43,877 bases of DNA from Ruminococcaceae bacterium OttesenSCG-928-L11 (GTDB lineage: Bacteria; Bacillota; Clostridia; Oscillospirales; Ruminococcaceae), in NCBI GenBank assembly GCA_030265885.1, contig JAJDGX010000005.1:1-43877 (forward strand), in the 5' to 3' direction. A program made the position numbers and the translations under genes. The first letter of the stretch is position 1, and each line of letters begins with the position of its first letter. Below are positions 13,994-22,965 of the stretch, in pieces. Below the pieces are notes generated by a model. The model ran no database searches and was not told the origin of the DNA. It was given only the letters and a program-made list of their open reading frames with translations.

Positions 13994-16364
13994 AAGAAAA
14001 TCTCCTGCGAAGAAAAATCCGCCTGTGAAAAAATCAGGCGGATTTTTAAGCAGGATTTTCGGCAAACCGCCGCAGTCTGCGCAAGGGTCTATCCCCTATG
14101 AGGAAATGTACCGCGACGGCATTTGTCGCGTCAGTGAGCGGCTCTACTCCAAAACCATCGCCTTTGGCGACATCAATTATCACCTTGCACAGCCGGAGGA
14201 TCAGACGCATATTTTTGAGGGATACAGCGATTTCCTCAACTATTTTGACAGCACCCTCGGCGGGCAATTGTCCTGCATTAACCTCCCTGCCAATGCGGAG
14301 GAACTGCGGCGGATGATAAAGCTCCCGCAATATGATGATGATTTAGCTCCGCTGCGAAACGAGTTCGGCAGCTTTCTCGAAGCGCAGCAGGCCAAAGGGA
14401 ATAACGGCATGACTAAGCGGAAATTTGCGACATTTACCGTAGAGGCGGATAATCTCCGCGCCGCAAAGCTTCGCGCCGAGCGTGTGGAAACCGATATTCT
14501 GAACAACTATAAGGTGCTCGGCGCACCGGCAGCGCCGCTTGATGGCAAGGAGCGACTGAAAATTCTGTTTGATATGCTTCATCCCAGTGGCAACGAGAAA
14601 TTTCGCTTCGACTGGAAAGACCGCGTAAAGACAGGGCTTTCCACCAAGGACTTCATTGCTCCCTCTGGCTTTGATTTTCGCGAGGGCCGGACATTCCGCA
14701 TGGGCGAGCATTACGGCGCTGTGAGCCATCTGCAAATTCTGGCATCCGAGCTTGGTGATCGATTGCTCGCCGATTTCCTCGACCTCGAATCGCCCACTGC
14801 CGTAACCATTCATTTTCGCTCTCTCGACCAGACGCAGGCAATCAAAAATGTCAAGCGCAAGCTCAGTGATCTTGATGCCATGAAAATCAATGAGCAGAAA
14901 AAAGCTGTCAGGTCGGGGTACGACCTTGACATTATTTCCGCAGACCTCGCCACCTATGGCGGTGAAGCCAAAATGCTTCTGGAGGATTTGCAGAGCCGCA
15001 ATGAGCGGATGTTTGTGGTGACAATTTTGGTACTGAACATCGCAAAAACGCGGCGGCAGCTTGAAAATGATATTTTAGCCGCAAATGCTGTGGCGCAGAA
15101 ATATAACTGTGCGCTGAATCGTCTCGATTACCAACAAGAGCAAGGTTTGATGAGCAGTCTGCCGCTCGGATTGAATCAAGTGGGAATTAAGCGCGGTCTA
15201 ACTACCTCCAGTACGGCGATTTTTGTGCCGTTCACCACCTGCGAGCTGTTCCAGACCGGCGAGGCCATGTACTATGGACTGAACGCGCTCTCGAACAATC
15301 TTATCATGGCCAATCGCAAAAATCTTAAAAATCCCAACGGACTCTACCTTGGCACCCCCGGCTCCGGCAAAAGCTTTGCTGCCAAGCGTGAGATTTTGAG
15401 TGTGTACCTCACGACACAGGACGATATCATCATATCCGACCCGGAAAGTGAGTATTTTCCGCTTGTAAACAGGCTTGGTGGGCAGGTGGTGAAGCTGTCT
15501 CCGGTGTCAAAAGCGCACATCAATCCGATGGACATCAACGTGGATTACTCGGACGAGGATGACCCGCTCACCTTAAAAAGCGACTTTGTGCTCTCGCTCT
15601 GCGAGCTGATTATCGGCGGCAAGGATGGCTTACAGCCGGTAGAGAAAACCATCATTGACCGCTGTGTGCGGCTGGTGTATCGGGATTATCTTGCTGACCC
15701 AAAGCCAGAAAATATGCCGATTCTGGAGGATTTATACAATCTGCTCCGCACTCAATCAGAGGCAGAGGCACAGAGAATCGCCACCGCGCTGGAGATTTAT
15801 GTCACAGGATCATTAAATATATTTAACAATAGGAGCAACGTGGACATCACCAATCGGCTTGTCTGCTACGACATAAAAGAGCTTGGTAAGCAGCTTAAAA
15901 AGCTTGGTATGCTAATCCTCCAAGACCAAGTTTGGGGCAGAGTTACGGCGAATCGCGCCCTCAAAAAAACAACTTGGTTTTATTCAGACGAGTTCCACCT
16001 GCTTCTAAAAGACGAACAGACCGCTGCCTACTCAGTGGAAATCTGGAAACGCTTTCGCAAATGGGGCGGAATTCCGACCGCCCTCACGCAGAATGTGAAG
16101 GATATGCTCGCAAGCCCGGAGGTGCAGAATATCATGGAAAATTCCGACTTCATATATATGCTCAACCAAGCGCAGGGCGACCGGCAAATCCTCGCAAAGC
16201 AGCTTGGCATATCGCCCCACCAGCTTTCGTATGTCACGCAGAGCGGCGCTGGAGAGGGCCTTTTGTTTTATGGGAATGTCATTATTCCTTTTGTGGACAG
16301 GTTTGATAAGTCAACCGAAATATATAGCTTACTAACCACCAAATTTACCGAGGCGGTGAGCTAA
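13893..16364 (+). CDS. VirB4-like ATPase of the type IV secretion system
   Basis: A protein of about 820 residues. It has a basic, disordered first 50 residues, a VirB4 N-terminal domain, then a RecA-like ATPase with Walker A GTPGSGKS (about 487-494), ISDPESEYFPL and Walker B WFYSDEFHLLL (about 693-703). GGIPTALTQNVKDML and the end LLTTKFTEAVS are standard for the family. It powers substrate movement and channel assembly. The start is uncertain: TTG 13893 has AAGGAG 10 bases upstream, while GTG 13884 and ATG 13863 are in frame with weaker sites. All overlap prgI. A terminator-like hairpin lies in its 5' coding part. Confidence 0.93.
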   Translation: MHPTTKKQQQRLSANIRNAKASAKANRAEMRADKRKSPAKKNPPVKKSGGFLSRIFGKPPQSAQGSIPYEEMYRDGICRVSERLYSKTIAFGDINYHLAQPEDQTHIFEGYSDFLNYFDSTLGGQLSCINLPANAEELRRMIKLPQYDDDLAPLRNEFGSFLEAQQAKGNNGMTKRKFATFTVEADNLRAAKLRAERVETDILNNYKVLGAPAAPLDGKERLKILFDMLHPSGNEKFRFDWKDRVKTGLSTKDFIAPSGFDFREGRTFRMGEHYGAVSHLQILASELGDRLLADFLDLESPTAVTIHFRSLDQTQAIKNVKRKLSDLDAMKINEQKKAVRSGYDLDIISADLATYGGEAKMLLEDLQSRNERMFVVTILVLNIAKTRRQLENDILAANAVAQKYNCALNRLDYQQEQGLMSSLPLGLNQVGIKRGLTTSSTAIFVPFTTCELFQTGEAMYYGLNALSNNLIMANRKNLKNPNGLYLGTPGSGKSFAAKREILSVYLTTQDDIIISDPESEYFPLVNRLGGQVVKLSPVSKAHINPMDINVDYSDEDDPLTLKSDFVLSLCELIIGGKDGLQPVEKTIIDRCVRLVYRDYLADPKPENMPILEDLYNLLRTQSEAEAQRIATALEIYVTGSLNIFNNRSNVDITNRLVCYDIKELGKQLKKLGMLILQDQVWGRVTANRALKKTTWFYSDEFHLLLKDEQTAAYSVEIWKRFRKWGGIPTALTQNVKDMLASPEVQNIMENSDFIYMLNQAQGDRQILAKQLGISPHQLSYVTQSGAGEGLLFYGNVIIPFVDRFDKSTEIYSLLTTKFTEAVS
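14013..14047 (+). terminator. Terminator-like hairpin inside the 5' part of virB4
   Basis: A 13-bp perfect stem (14013-14025 with 14035-14047) ends in five T. An outer arm pair (about 13996-14008 with 14050-14060) extends it with one bulge. It lies about 120 bases into the gene. Confidence 0.6.
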
Positions 16365-16366
16365 CG

Positions 16367-16819
16367 ATGAGTGAGCTTTGCCCCATCACATTTAAGGCAG
16401 CAAAGATGTTTGTTGATGAGCATCATCGCCACAACTCTCCGCCGCAGGGACATAAGTTTTCTATCGGACTTATGGAAAACGGCAGTCTAATCGGCGTGGT
16501 TATTGTCGGGAATCCAGTTGCACGAAAGCAATGCGATGGATATACGGCAGAAATTACTCGTTGCTGCGTTTTGGGTAGTCATCGCAACGCGAATAGCAAG
16601 CTCTATGGGGCGGCATTGCGTGCGGCGCGTGCAATGGGATATCGCCGTGTTTTGACCTACACATTGCCCTCTGAAAGCGGCGCAAGCCTTCGGGCAGTTG
16701 GATTTATCCACGATGGTTTGACCGGTATAGGCAATTGGAATACCCCAAAAAGACCGCGTAATATGCCCTTAAAATACCCGGAGGGACGCAAAAACAGGTG
16801 GGTGAAATATTTTGAATAG
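16367..16819 (+). CDS. XF1762-like GNAT-fold protein
   Basis: A 150-residue protein resembling the XF1762 family: ITFKAAKMFVDEHHRHNSPP near the start, LIGVVIVGNPVARK, AEITRCCVLGSHRNANSKLY and GYRRVLTYTLPSESGASLRA. This is a GNAT-like fold with an acetyl-CoA-loop-like segment. The family is common in phages and ICEs, and related to proteins suspected to modify nucleic acids, such as the phage Mu Mom protein (relation from memory). Its substrate is not known. It starts 2 bases after the virB4 stop with GAGGCGGTGAG as site. Together with the MT-A70 methylase and the PP-loop enzyme it could form a DNA-modification set. Confidence 0.7.
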   Translation: MSELCPITFKAAKMFVDEHHRHNSPPQGHKFSIGLMENGSLIGVVIVGNPVARKQCDGYTAEITRCCVLGSHRNANSKLYGAALRAARAMGYRRVLTYTLPSESGASLRAVGFIHDGLTGIGNWNTPKRPRNMPLKYPEGRKNRWVKYFE

Positions 16820-16836
16820 AAGGAGGAACGCGCGCA

Positions 16837-17628
16837 ATGAACGATGCCGGGATACCCCTTACACAAAATCAATATATACAGGAGCTTCACAACATTCTGC
16901 GGAGTGAAAACAGGGACACATCGGGACTGACAGAGCTGATGAACCATGTCAGTGAGATGGAGGATTTTGTAAAGCGAGCCGAGGACAGCATTTCGGATAT
17001 GAAATCTCAGCTTGCAGAGTTAAAAGAGGTGCAGAATCATCCGGTGAAAACCTCACTGCAAAACGCAATCAAGGCACTGGAGAGCAGGCTGTCCGAGGTC
17101 AAGGTGATGCTTTCGGAACTCAAAGCCAATATTATTGAGGGCGCGCAAAAGGCTGTTGCCGCGTTCAAGGAAAAGGGCGTTGTCGCGCTTGATAATCTGG
17201 CTTCTTTTTTCGGAGTGAAAGCCGATTTGCAGGGGTGGCAGAAAAACATTGACAGCATTATAAAGGCGGATGATAAGGCGGTTTCCAAGATTGAAGCCTT
17301 TGCGAATGAGTATCATTCTGCCGGTCGTGCCATGAAAAATCTTGCGCGAATCGCTGTGGGAAAGGAGCCGATTTCCGCGAAAAAAGAGGCCGGGAAACTG
17401 GCAAAAGCAATGGCAGCGCCCTACAAAATGCAAAAATCCGCAGTTATAGGTCTGCGAAAGTCCCTTGAAAAAACGGTGGCGCGGCTTGATGGCCTCGAAG
17501 CCAAGGCCGCACAGGTGAAAGCGCCCTCCCTGCTGCAAAAGCTGGAGGCCAACAAGGAACGTGTCAAGGCGCAGGCGAGAGAAATTGCACCACCTGAACG
17601 CGCCAAGGCGCAGGGGTTGGAGGTATGA
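16837..17628 (+). CDS. Coiled-coil conjugation protein (DUF6674-like) with shared C-terminal tail
   Basis: A 263-residue, highly helical protein without membrane segments or signal peptide. Residues about 30-110 are a heptad-rich coiled coil (MEDFVKRAEDSISDMKSQL and onward). A second helical part follows (about 150-230). The family occurs between virB4 and the M23 gene in clostridial ICEs; its role is not known to me. The end carries the tail motif PSLLQKLEANKERVKAQ and closes with GLEV, whose codons hold the GGAGGT site for the next gene. AAGGAGGA precedes ATG 16837. The stop overlaps the following ATG by 4 bp. Confidence 0.7.
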   Translation: MNDAGIPLTQNQYIQELHNILRSENRDTSGLTELMNHVSEMEDFVKRAEDSISDMKSQLAELKEVQNHPVKTSLQNAIKALESRLSEVKVMLSELKANIIEGAQKAVAAFKEKGVVALDNLASFFGVKADLQGWQKNIDSIIKADDKAVSKIEAFANEYHSAGRAMKNLARIAVGKEPISAKKEAGKLAKAMAAPYKMQKSAVIGLRKSLEKTVARLDGLEAKAAQVKAPSLLQKLEANKERVKAQAREIAPPERAKAQGLEV

Positions 17629-19928
17629 GCGGGCGCAAAAAGCTGAAGGCTCGCGGCAAAATGACGCTTAAAAACACGCGCGGCGGCGTTATTCTGCACG
17701 ATACTTCTACCGGCGAGGACACGCGCCTTACAACACGCGAATCGGCATTTGACCTGCGCGGCAAAAAAGCGGACACCTTTTCGCTGGATGGGAAAAATCA
17801 CACAACCAAGCCGATGAAGCGAAAACCAAGGCCGAAATTTGAGCAGTTTTCGCCGCAAGAGAACCCGCAAAGTGCACAGCCTGATGCAGCGGAATCTAAA
17901 TCGGAATCGCCTGCATCGGCACAGGTACACCGCAGTCCACAGATAGATTTATCCAATACGGAGGTGGCGGCTCAGACAATCGCCACCTCCGCTCATATTT
18001 CGCCGGAGCGAGGTGCGCCCCCTGCAATCACCGACAAACCGGCTGTTCAAACCAAGCGCAAAGCAATTTTAGCTCATTCTAACACGCTTTATGAGAATGC
18101 GCAACAGATTGATTCTCGTGCAGAAAACACATCGGAAACCAGTGTTATCAATCCCAATATTTTGGAAAACACTGCGGATTCTCCCGATGTGCCAAAGCAC
18201 GATATAACTACCCCAACTGCGCTCAAATTCGATGCTATCAGCCCTGACACTTTTGAAAATGTATCAAATTCTCCTGCCAGTAAGCTGAAACCCACACCCA
18301 CTACCCCAAAACCTGATGCGATAAATTCCGACGCTTTGGAAAACATTCCGAAATCTTCCGAAGCATCTGCTCCTGCTCGCAAACAGGCTCGCGCACAGAA
18401 CCGCACCGACATTACAGCGGATAAAATTGAAAATGCTCTCTCAAATTCCTCGCCAAAACCGAGCGTTTCGCCACGACCAAACAGACTGCGCTTTAATCAA
18501 ACGATTGACAACAATCCGGGCAAAGTTGCGCATAAGCTGCGGTTTCACTCTGAGGTTAAAACGCACAGTGAAGCCATCAACAGCGCACTGCCGCTACGCC
18601 CTGTTGAGGTGGCGACAAGCGCGGTACAGACACTTCGGCATAGCAAGCTTCAACAGGCGGAGGAGGATAATGTTGGCGTAGAAGCCGCGCACAAAGCAGA
18701 AAATCTTGTGGAGAATGGCGCTCGCGTTCTGCATAATCGGCACAAATCCGCTTCTCGTCGCAGGGCAAAAAAGCGGGATCGCAGAAGCGCTAAAAATATC
18801 AGAACCACTAAAAAACCCACCGGAATTTCGTATCAAAAGCGGAAAATAAAACAGAATTATGCCAAAGCCGCTCGCGAGAGTGAACAGGCTGTGATCCACG
18901 CAAAAAAGGCAGGCGCTGTAACGGCTCGTCTGAGCAAGGCTGTTGTCGGCAGCATAAAGCGTCACCCGGTTATACTCGGTGTGGCGGCGCTCGTGGCGCT
19001 GCTGCTGTTTTCGGTTATGTCGCTGATCGGCGTGTTTGGCAGCTCCGCCAACAGCGGACTCGGCGGCATTCTCGCCACCTCATATCTTGCGGAGGATGCG
19101 GATATCGAAGCCGCCGAGCTTGCATATACGCAGTGGGAAACCGATTTGCTGCTGCAAGTTGAAACTATCGAAAATGACCACCCCAATTATGATGAGTATA
19201 TTTATAACATCGACCCTGTTTATCACAACCCGCATGAGCTGATGGCGTATCTTACAGCGGTATATCAAAGCTTTGTTTTTGCTGATATTGAAGCTGATTT
19301 GCGTGAGATTTTCGATGAGCAGTATACCCTCACCTTGACCCCGACCAGTGAGACGCGATATGGCGACCCATATGATTATGATGAGGACGGGGATTACGAG
19401 CCGTATGAGCACACAATTCTTACTATTACGCTTACGGCGCTGCCTTTTCGTGATGTGATTGCCGCTCATCTTGATGATGTGACTCAAGCTCATCACAATG
19501 TCCTCACCGAGACAAATGGCTCGCGCAAATATATTGAAAACCCGTTTGATTTCAATTGGCTGCCCTATGTCACCAGTCCCTATGGCTATCGCATTCATCC
19601 CACCACAGGCGAGAAAAATCTGCATCGTGGCGTAGATATTGGCTTGCCGCTCGGCACGGAAATTCGCGCCGGACACGATGGCACAGTTACATTCGCAGGC
19701 TGGCATGACAGCTACGGTTACTATGTAGCGATTACAAACGACAATGGCATATCTACCAAGTACGCTCACTGTAGTCAATTGCTTGTCAGCGCAGGTCAGA
19801 CCGTGCAAACAGGCGAAGTAATCGCGCTGGTAGGCAGTACCGGCGTTTCTACCGGCCCACATTTGCATCTGGAGCTGCTCAAAGACGGGCAGTATCTCAA
19901 CCCAATCTATTTTACAGGAGGAATCTAA
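17625..19928 (+). CDS. Membrane-anchored M23 peptidase (cell-wall hydrolase of the transfer system)
   Basis: A 767-residue protein. The first 445 residues are polar, basic and repeat-like (many NPxxLEN/SPDTFEN-type segments), probably cytoplasmic and disordered. A single membrane helix lies at about 447-472, followed by a linker. The C-terminal 130 residues are an M23 (LytM) zinc peptidase: VTSPYGYRIHP, LHRGVDIG with His667 and Asp671, and HLH at 746-748. It should cut peptidoglycan to let the channel pass, like CwlT/VirB1 in other ICEs. The long cytoplasmic N-terminus could contact the ATPases or DNA. It is coupled to the preceding gene. A 10-bp hairpin occurs at 17960-17990. Confidence 0.88.
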   Translation: MSGRKKLKARGKMTLKNTRGGVILHDTSTGEDTRLTTRESAFDLRGKKADTFSLDGKNHTTKPMKRKPRPKFEQFSPQENPQSAQPDAAESKSESPASAQVHRSPQIDLSNTEVAAQTIATSAHISPERGAPPAITDKPAVQTKRKAILAHSNTLYENAQQIDSRAENTSETSVINPNILENTADSPDVPKHDITTPTALKFDAISPDTFENVSNSPASKLKPTPTTPKPDAINSDALENIPKSSEASAPARKQARAQNRTDITADKIENALSNSSPKPSVSPRPNRLRFNQTIDNNPGKVAHKLRFHSEVKTHSEAINSALPLRPVEVATSAVQTLRHSKLQQAEEDNVGVEAAHKAENLVENGARVLHNRHKSASRRRAKKRDRRSAKNIRTTKKPTGISYQKRKIKQNYAKAARESEQAVIHAKKAGAVTARLSKAVVGSIKRHPVILGVAALVALLLFSVMSLIGVFGSSANSGLGGILATSYLAEDADIEAAELAYTQWETDLLLQVETIENDHPNYDEYIYNIDPVYHNPHELMAYLTAVYQSFVFADIEADLREIFDEQYTLTLTPTSETRYGDPYDYDEDGDYEPYEHTILTITLTALPFRDVIAAHLDDVTQAHHNVLTETNGSRKYIENPFDFNWLPYVTSPYGYRIHPTTGEKNLHRGVDIGLPLGTEIRAGHDGTVTFAGWHDSYGYYVAITNDNGISTKYAHCSQLLVSAGQTVQTGEVIALVGSTGVSTGPHLHLELLKDGQYLNPIYFTGGI
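17960..17990. repeat. 10-bp perfect inverted repeat inside the M23 gene
   Basis: Ggaggtggcg (17960-17969) pairs with cgccacctcc (17981-17990). No T run follows, so it is a hairpin but not a typical terminator. Because it contains GGAGGTGG, it could affect translation. Confidence 0.5.
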
Positions 19929-20162
19929 ATGACCAATCCAAGGATTGAAAAGGTAAGCGGCGATATCCGCAAGACAAAAGAGAAAATCGCCGGTTTGCAA
20001 GAGCATTTGCGTGAGCTTGAACACAAGAAAACCGAGCTTGAAAACGCGGAAATTGTAGCGGTTTTCCGCAAAGAAAAGCTCTCGGACAAGGATTTTGCGG
20101 CTCTTGTGCGGCAGATGTCCGCCGAGCGCGGCACTGCCGGGAATGGGGGTGGAAGTCTGTGA
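19929..20162 (+). CDS. DUF4315 family small coiled-coil protein
   Basis: A 77-residue protein, helical and charged (KVSGDIRKTKEKIAGLQEHL, then ELEHKKTELENAEIVAVFR). DUF4315 proteins of this size are found between the M23 and DUF4366 genes in many clostridial ICEs; the function is unknown. The ATG follows the M23 stop without a gap, with CAGGAGGAA as ribosome-binding site. Its last four bases overlap the next start. Confidence 0.85.
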   Translation: MTNPRIEKVSGDIRKTKEKIAGLQEHLRELEHKKTELENAEIVAVFRKEKLSDKDFAALVRQMSAERGTAGNGGGSL

Positions 20163-21070
20163 GCAGAAAGCTTTTGCAGACCATGACGTTTGCATTTTGT
20201 TTTTGCCTGACTTTGTTTTGCGGCACGGTGACTGCATGGGCGGGCGGTGACGATCTCGCAGGCGCAAAGTACAGTATTTCCATCAGCGAGGATGGGGATG
20301 GCGCTGTGATTGAGATTGAGGATGTCGCCGGTACAGACTTCGTGAAAGCTGAGGCCGCATTCGGCGAGGAGGGCGACTGGCAGGATATCTCCAGCAGCAT
20401 TCGCGACCACGGCGCAGCGCGGCTCGCCTTGTCCGAAAGTGGCGTGGTCTATGTTGCGGTTACCGATCACAGCGGCAAGGTTCATGTGAAATCTCAGCAT
20501 ATTGACTATGCCGAGCCGCAGGCTTCTGAGACGGTTTCGAGCATTCCAGTGCAGGAGGACACCGCGAGCCAATCCCCGCCCAACGCAGCTTCAAACAACA
20601 GCGTGATGCCCACGGACGGTACCGGCACAGTAATCGAAAACAGTGTGAAAACTCCTGATGAACGGGAGTTTTTTACAATTACAACCGATTCCGGCCACGA
20701 TTACTATGTTGTTGTGGACAAGCAGAAAACTGATAAAAATGTGTATCTGCTGTCCGAGGTTACGGATGCCGATCTGATGGGACTTGCGAAATCCACCACA
20801 ACCGAGGACGCACTGCCGCCCGATCCCGCGCCAGTCGTAACACCAGAGCCGGAGCCTGAACCGGAACCGACCCCGCCTGCTGACCCCACTCCGAAAAAGT
20901 CGGGTGGGGTTAATCCGATTGTCATTCTCGTGCTTGTCGCCGCCGCAGGCGCTGCCGGTTGGTACTTCAAAATCTACAAGCCGAAGCAGGATTCCTACGA
21001 TGACACTTGGGATGACGCTGATACGGATGATGGCTTCGACGATGATTTCGATAACGAAAGCGAGGTGTGA
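20159..21070 (+). CDS. DUF4366 family secreted membrane protein
   Basis: A 303-residue protein with a signal peptide (RKLLQTMTFAFCFCLTLFCG, cleavage after about TAWA). A beta-rich outer region of about 200 residues contains the conserved FFTITTDSGHDYYVVVDKQK and VYLLSEVTDADL. A proline/glutamate-rich stalk, a membrane helix at about 251-270 and an acidic cytoplasmic end follow. This is the usual plan of DUF4366 proteins in clostridial conjugation operons; they are thought to be outer-face parts of the channel. Start GTG 20159 overlaps the previous stop (GTGA) behind GGGGGTGGAAG. A terminator-like hairpin occurs at 20648-20674. Confidence 0.82.
   Translation: MSRKLLQTMTFAFCFCLTLFCGTVTAWAGGDDLAGAKYSISISEDGDGAVIEIEDVAGTDFVKAEAAFGEEGDWQDISSSIRDHGAARLALSESGVVYVAVTDHSGKVHVKSQHIDYAEPQASETVSSIPVQEDTASQSPPNAASNNSVMPTDGTGTVIENSVKTPDEREFFTITTDSGHDYYVVVDKQKTDKNVYLLSEVTDADLMGLAKSTTTEDALPPDPAPVVTPEPEPEPEPTPPADPTPKKSGGVNPIVILVLVAAAGAAGWYFKIYKPKQDSYDDTWDDADTDDGFDDDFDNESEV
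20648..20674 (+). terminator. Terminator-like hairpin inside the DUF4366 gene
   Basis: Aaaactcc (20648-20655) pairs with ggagtttt (20665-20672), and two further T follow. It is intragenic, so possibly an attenuator within the operon. Confidence 0.45.
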
Positions 21071-21077
21071 GTAGTGT

Positions 21078-22097
21078 ATGAAAAAAAGAAGTGGCATGAG
21101 AAATATATCGGCGCTGCTGATTGCCGTTTGCCTGTTCCTGCCCGGTGTGACCGCTTATGCCGAGACAAACGTAAGCATCACCACCAGCGACCACGAAGCG
21201 ATTGCCGACGCAGTCAACATCGCTGATACGACTGTACAAAATATTGCCGGTGCTACTGCACAGGATGTCACTGCGGAAATCGAAATCCCGCTTGTGACAA
21301 AGGCCTTCGAGTTATCGGCTGATGCCGGTACGGATGCGCTTACAGAGCCGTTTGAGCAGAACGGATATCTCTACACAGTCAAGGATATGGAGAGCCGTAC
21401 CTATGAAGAATCACCGCCCCAAAGCGTCAGCAAAATCGCCATATATATGAGCGATACCGATGATGAAGTGGAAATCCGCGCACAATTTCCCACTACAATT
21501 GAATATGCGGAGGATGGCTATTTTGGCGAGCTTGCGTTGGATGCCGCCAGTATTACCACCGAGCCTGACGAGTACGAAACCTACGCCTACCAGTACACCA
21601 AAACACGGGAATATCCCGGTCTTATCCGCAACGACCCTGCCTACATTGACCGCGAGTGGAACGGCATGAGCCTTGCGGATGTTGTATTTAAGCAGCAGGG
21701 CGACGGGCGATACACCGGCTTTGCCACCTACAACGGTACAGCCAGCGGTAAGCGCCCGGTAAGCTACATCACTACCGCCACATATTCCGGCGAAACTATA
21801 AGCGATGCACCCACAAGCGTGCTTTACACTGTGACATACGAGGGAACACCTGTTGACCCTCCTGTAGTTGCAGATGTAGCGATTGAGGAAATCGTCCCTG
21901 TTGTCGAGGCCGAGCCGGAGCCGGAAACTGAGCCAGAAGTGGAGCTAACAGAAGAAATATCCACCCATGATGCTACCTCGCAAAGCGGCGATTTTTCCGT
22001 GTTGCATCTTGTTTTTGTTGGAATTATCGGACTGCTTGGCGGCGCACTTTGCTCCAAAATAATTTTAGCATTCAGAGGAAGGAAGAAGAAAGCATGA
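21078..22097 (+). CDS. Secreted surface protein with C-terminal membrane anchor, unknown family
   Basis: A 339-residue protein. It has a signal peptide (NISALLIAVCLFLPGVTAYA), a beta-rich ectodomain with SKIAIYMSDTDDEVEIRAQF and TKTREYPGLIRNDPAYIDRE, an acidic repeat stalk (EAEPEPETEPEVELTEE), a membrane helix (LHLVFVGIIGLLGGALCSKI) and a basic end (RGRKKKA). Genes of this plan lie between DUF4366 and sortase genes in related ICEs; I do not know a function. It probably forms part of the outward face of the mating apparatus. The stop overlaps the sortase start by 4 bp. Confidence 0.7.
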   Translation: MKKRSGMRNISALLIAVCLFLPGVTAYAETNVSITTSDHEAIADAVNIADTTVQNIAGATAQDVTAEIEIPLVTKAFELSADAGTDALTEPFEQNGYLYTVKDMESRTYEESPPQSVSKIAIYMSDTDDEVEIRAQFPTTIEYAEDGYFGELALDAASITTEPDEYETYAYQYTKTREYPGLIRNDPAYIDREWNGMSLADVVFKQQGDGRYTGFATYNGTASGKRPVSYITTATYSGETISDAPTSVLYTVTYEGTPVDPPVVADVAIEEIVPVVEAEPEPETEPEVELTEEISTHDATSQSGDFSVLHLVFVGIIGLLGGALCSKIILAFRGRKKKA

Positions 22098-22861
22098 AGC
22101 CAAATATCTTAAAGCAGACACTGGCGGAGAACAAAATCCTGTGCATCATTTTTATACTGGCGGTGATTTTGTTTGCGGTCTGTATGGTCGCTTTTCCGCA
22201 CAGTGAAGAAACTGCGAAAACCTATGCGCTTGAAGCCAGCAGCGACACCATTGATTTTACCACAGACCAAAAGGTGCATACTGCCGCCGATGGCATTGCC
22301 GTGGTGGGAGCGCAAAAGCCTGCTGTCCTATCTGCCGAAGCGGATGAGCCTGCACCACTTTCCGAAGTGACGCGCTTCACCGCCGACCCCAACACAATTT
22401 GGCAGGATGAAGCATCCCCGACCCACAGCGGATTCACCATGCCGGTAGCAATGAGTGCGGACAGCGACAGCATTGGTATTCTCAGTATCCCCGACCTTGG
22501 ATTGTCTGTAAATATCTACGAAAGCGCCGACCAGATGGAGGATATGACCAAGGGAGCCGCCCATTTCAAGCATACCTCCGCATGGGAGGGCAATATCGGG
22601 CTGAGTGCGCACAATGTCAATTTCGATGGCTCGGCGGGGTATTTCCTGAATCTGTATACGCTGAAAAATGGTGCGGTTATCCGCTATGAAACCGCCCTCG
22701 GCAGTCGGGAATATCTAGTCAGCAGCATCACAGAAATACCCGAAACCGACTGGAGCAGCCTTGCCAGAACAGCAGATAACCGTATTACCCTTATCACCTG
22801 CATTACAGGCAAGCCAAATATGCGATTGTGCGTTCAAGCCGTAGAAAAAAGTGCGTCATAA
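22094..22861 (+). CDS. Sortase
   Basis: A 255-residue membrane-anchored transpeptidase: N-terminal membrane helix (ILCIIFILAVILFAVCMVAF), linker, then the sortase barrel from about residue 125 (SIGILSIPDLGLSVNIYE). The catalytic residues are visible: His173 in LSAHN, Cys236 in LITCITG and Arg244 in MRLCVQA. The short Cys-Arg distance fits a class D or similar sortase better than class B, but I am not sure of the class. It should link LPXTG proteins to the wall or to each other; the adhesin at 23768 ends with LPKTG and is the obvious substrate. ATG 22094 overlaps the previous stop (ATGA) and ends the channel operon. Confidence 0.87.
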   Translation: MKPNILKQTLAENKILCIIFILAVILFAVCMVAFPHSEETAKTYALEASSDTIDFTTDQKVHTAADGIAVVGAQKPAVLSAEADEPAPLSEVTRFTADPNTIWQDEASPTHSGFTMPVAMSADSDSIGILSIPDLGLSVNIYESADQMEDMTKGAAHFKHTSAWEGNIGLSAHNVNFDGSAGYFLNLYTLKNGAVIRYETALGSREYLVSSITEIPETDWSSLARTADNRITLITCITGKPNMRLCVQAVEKSAS

Positions 22862-22886
22862 AATCCGATTTTTCTTGCATCTAACC

Positions 22887-22915
22887 TTGACTTTTGTGAT
22901 AGCATAGTGTAATAT
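22887..22915 (+). promoter_or_regulatory. Sigma-A-type promoter for the CAP-protein/adhesin unit
   Basis: Ttgact (22887-22892), a 17-bp spacer and taatat (22910-22915) form a near-consensus promoter. It lies in the only noncoding stretch after the sortase gene and starts a new unit. Confidence 0.8.
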
Positions 22916-22965
22916 ATAGTTGGGAGGATATTTAACACAGTAAATCGCGAAAGTGAGGTAATGAC

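Noticed and set aside
19080-20267. 395-codon open frame on the minus strand
   Set aside because: It covers parts of the M23, DUF4315 and DUF4366 genes in antisense; those three have domain evidence.
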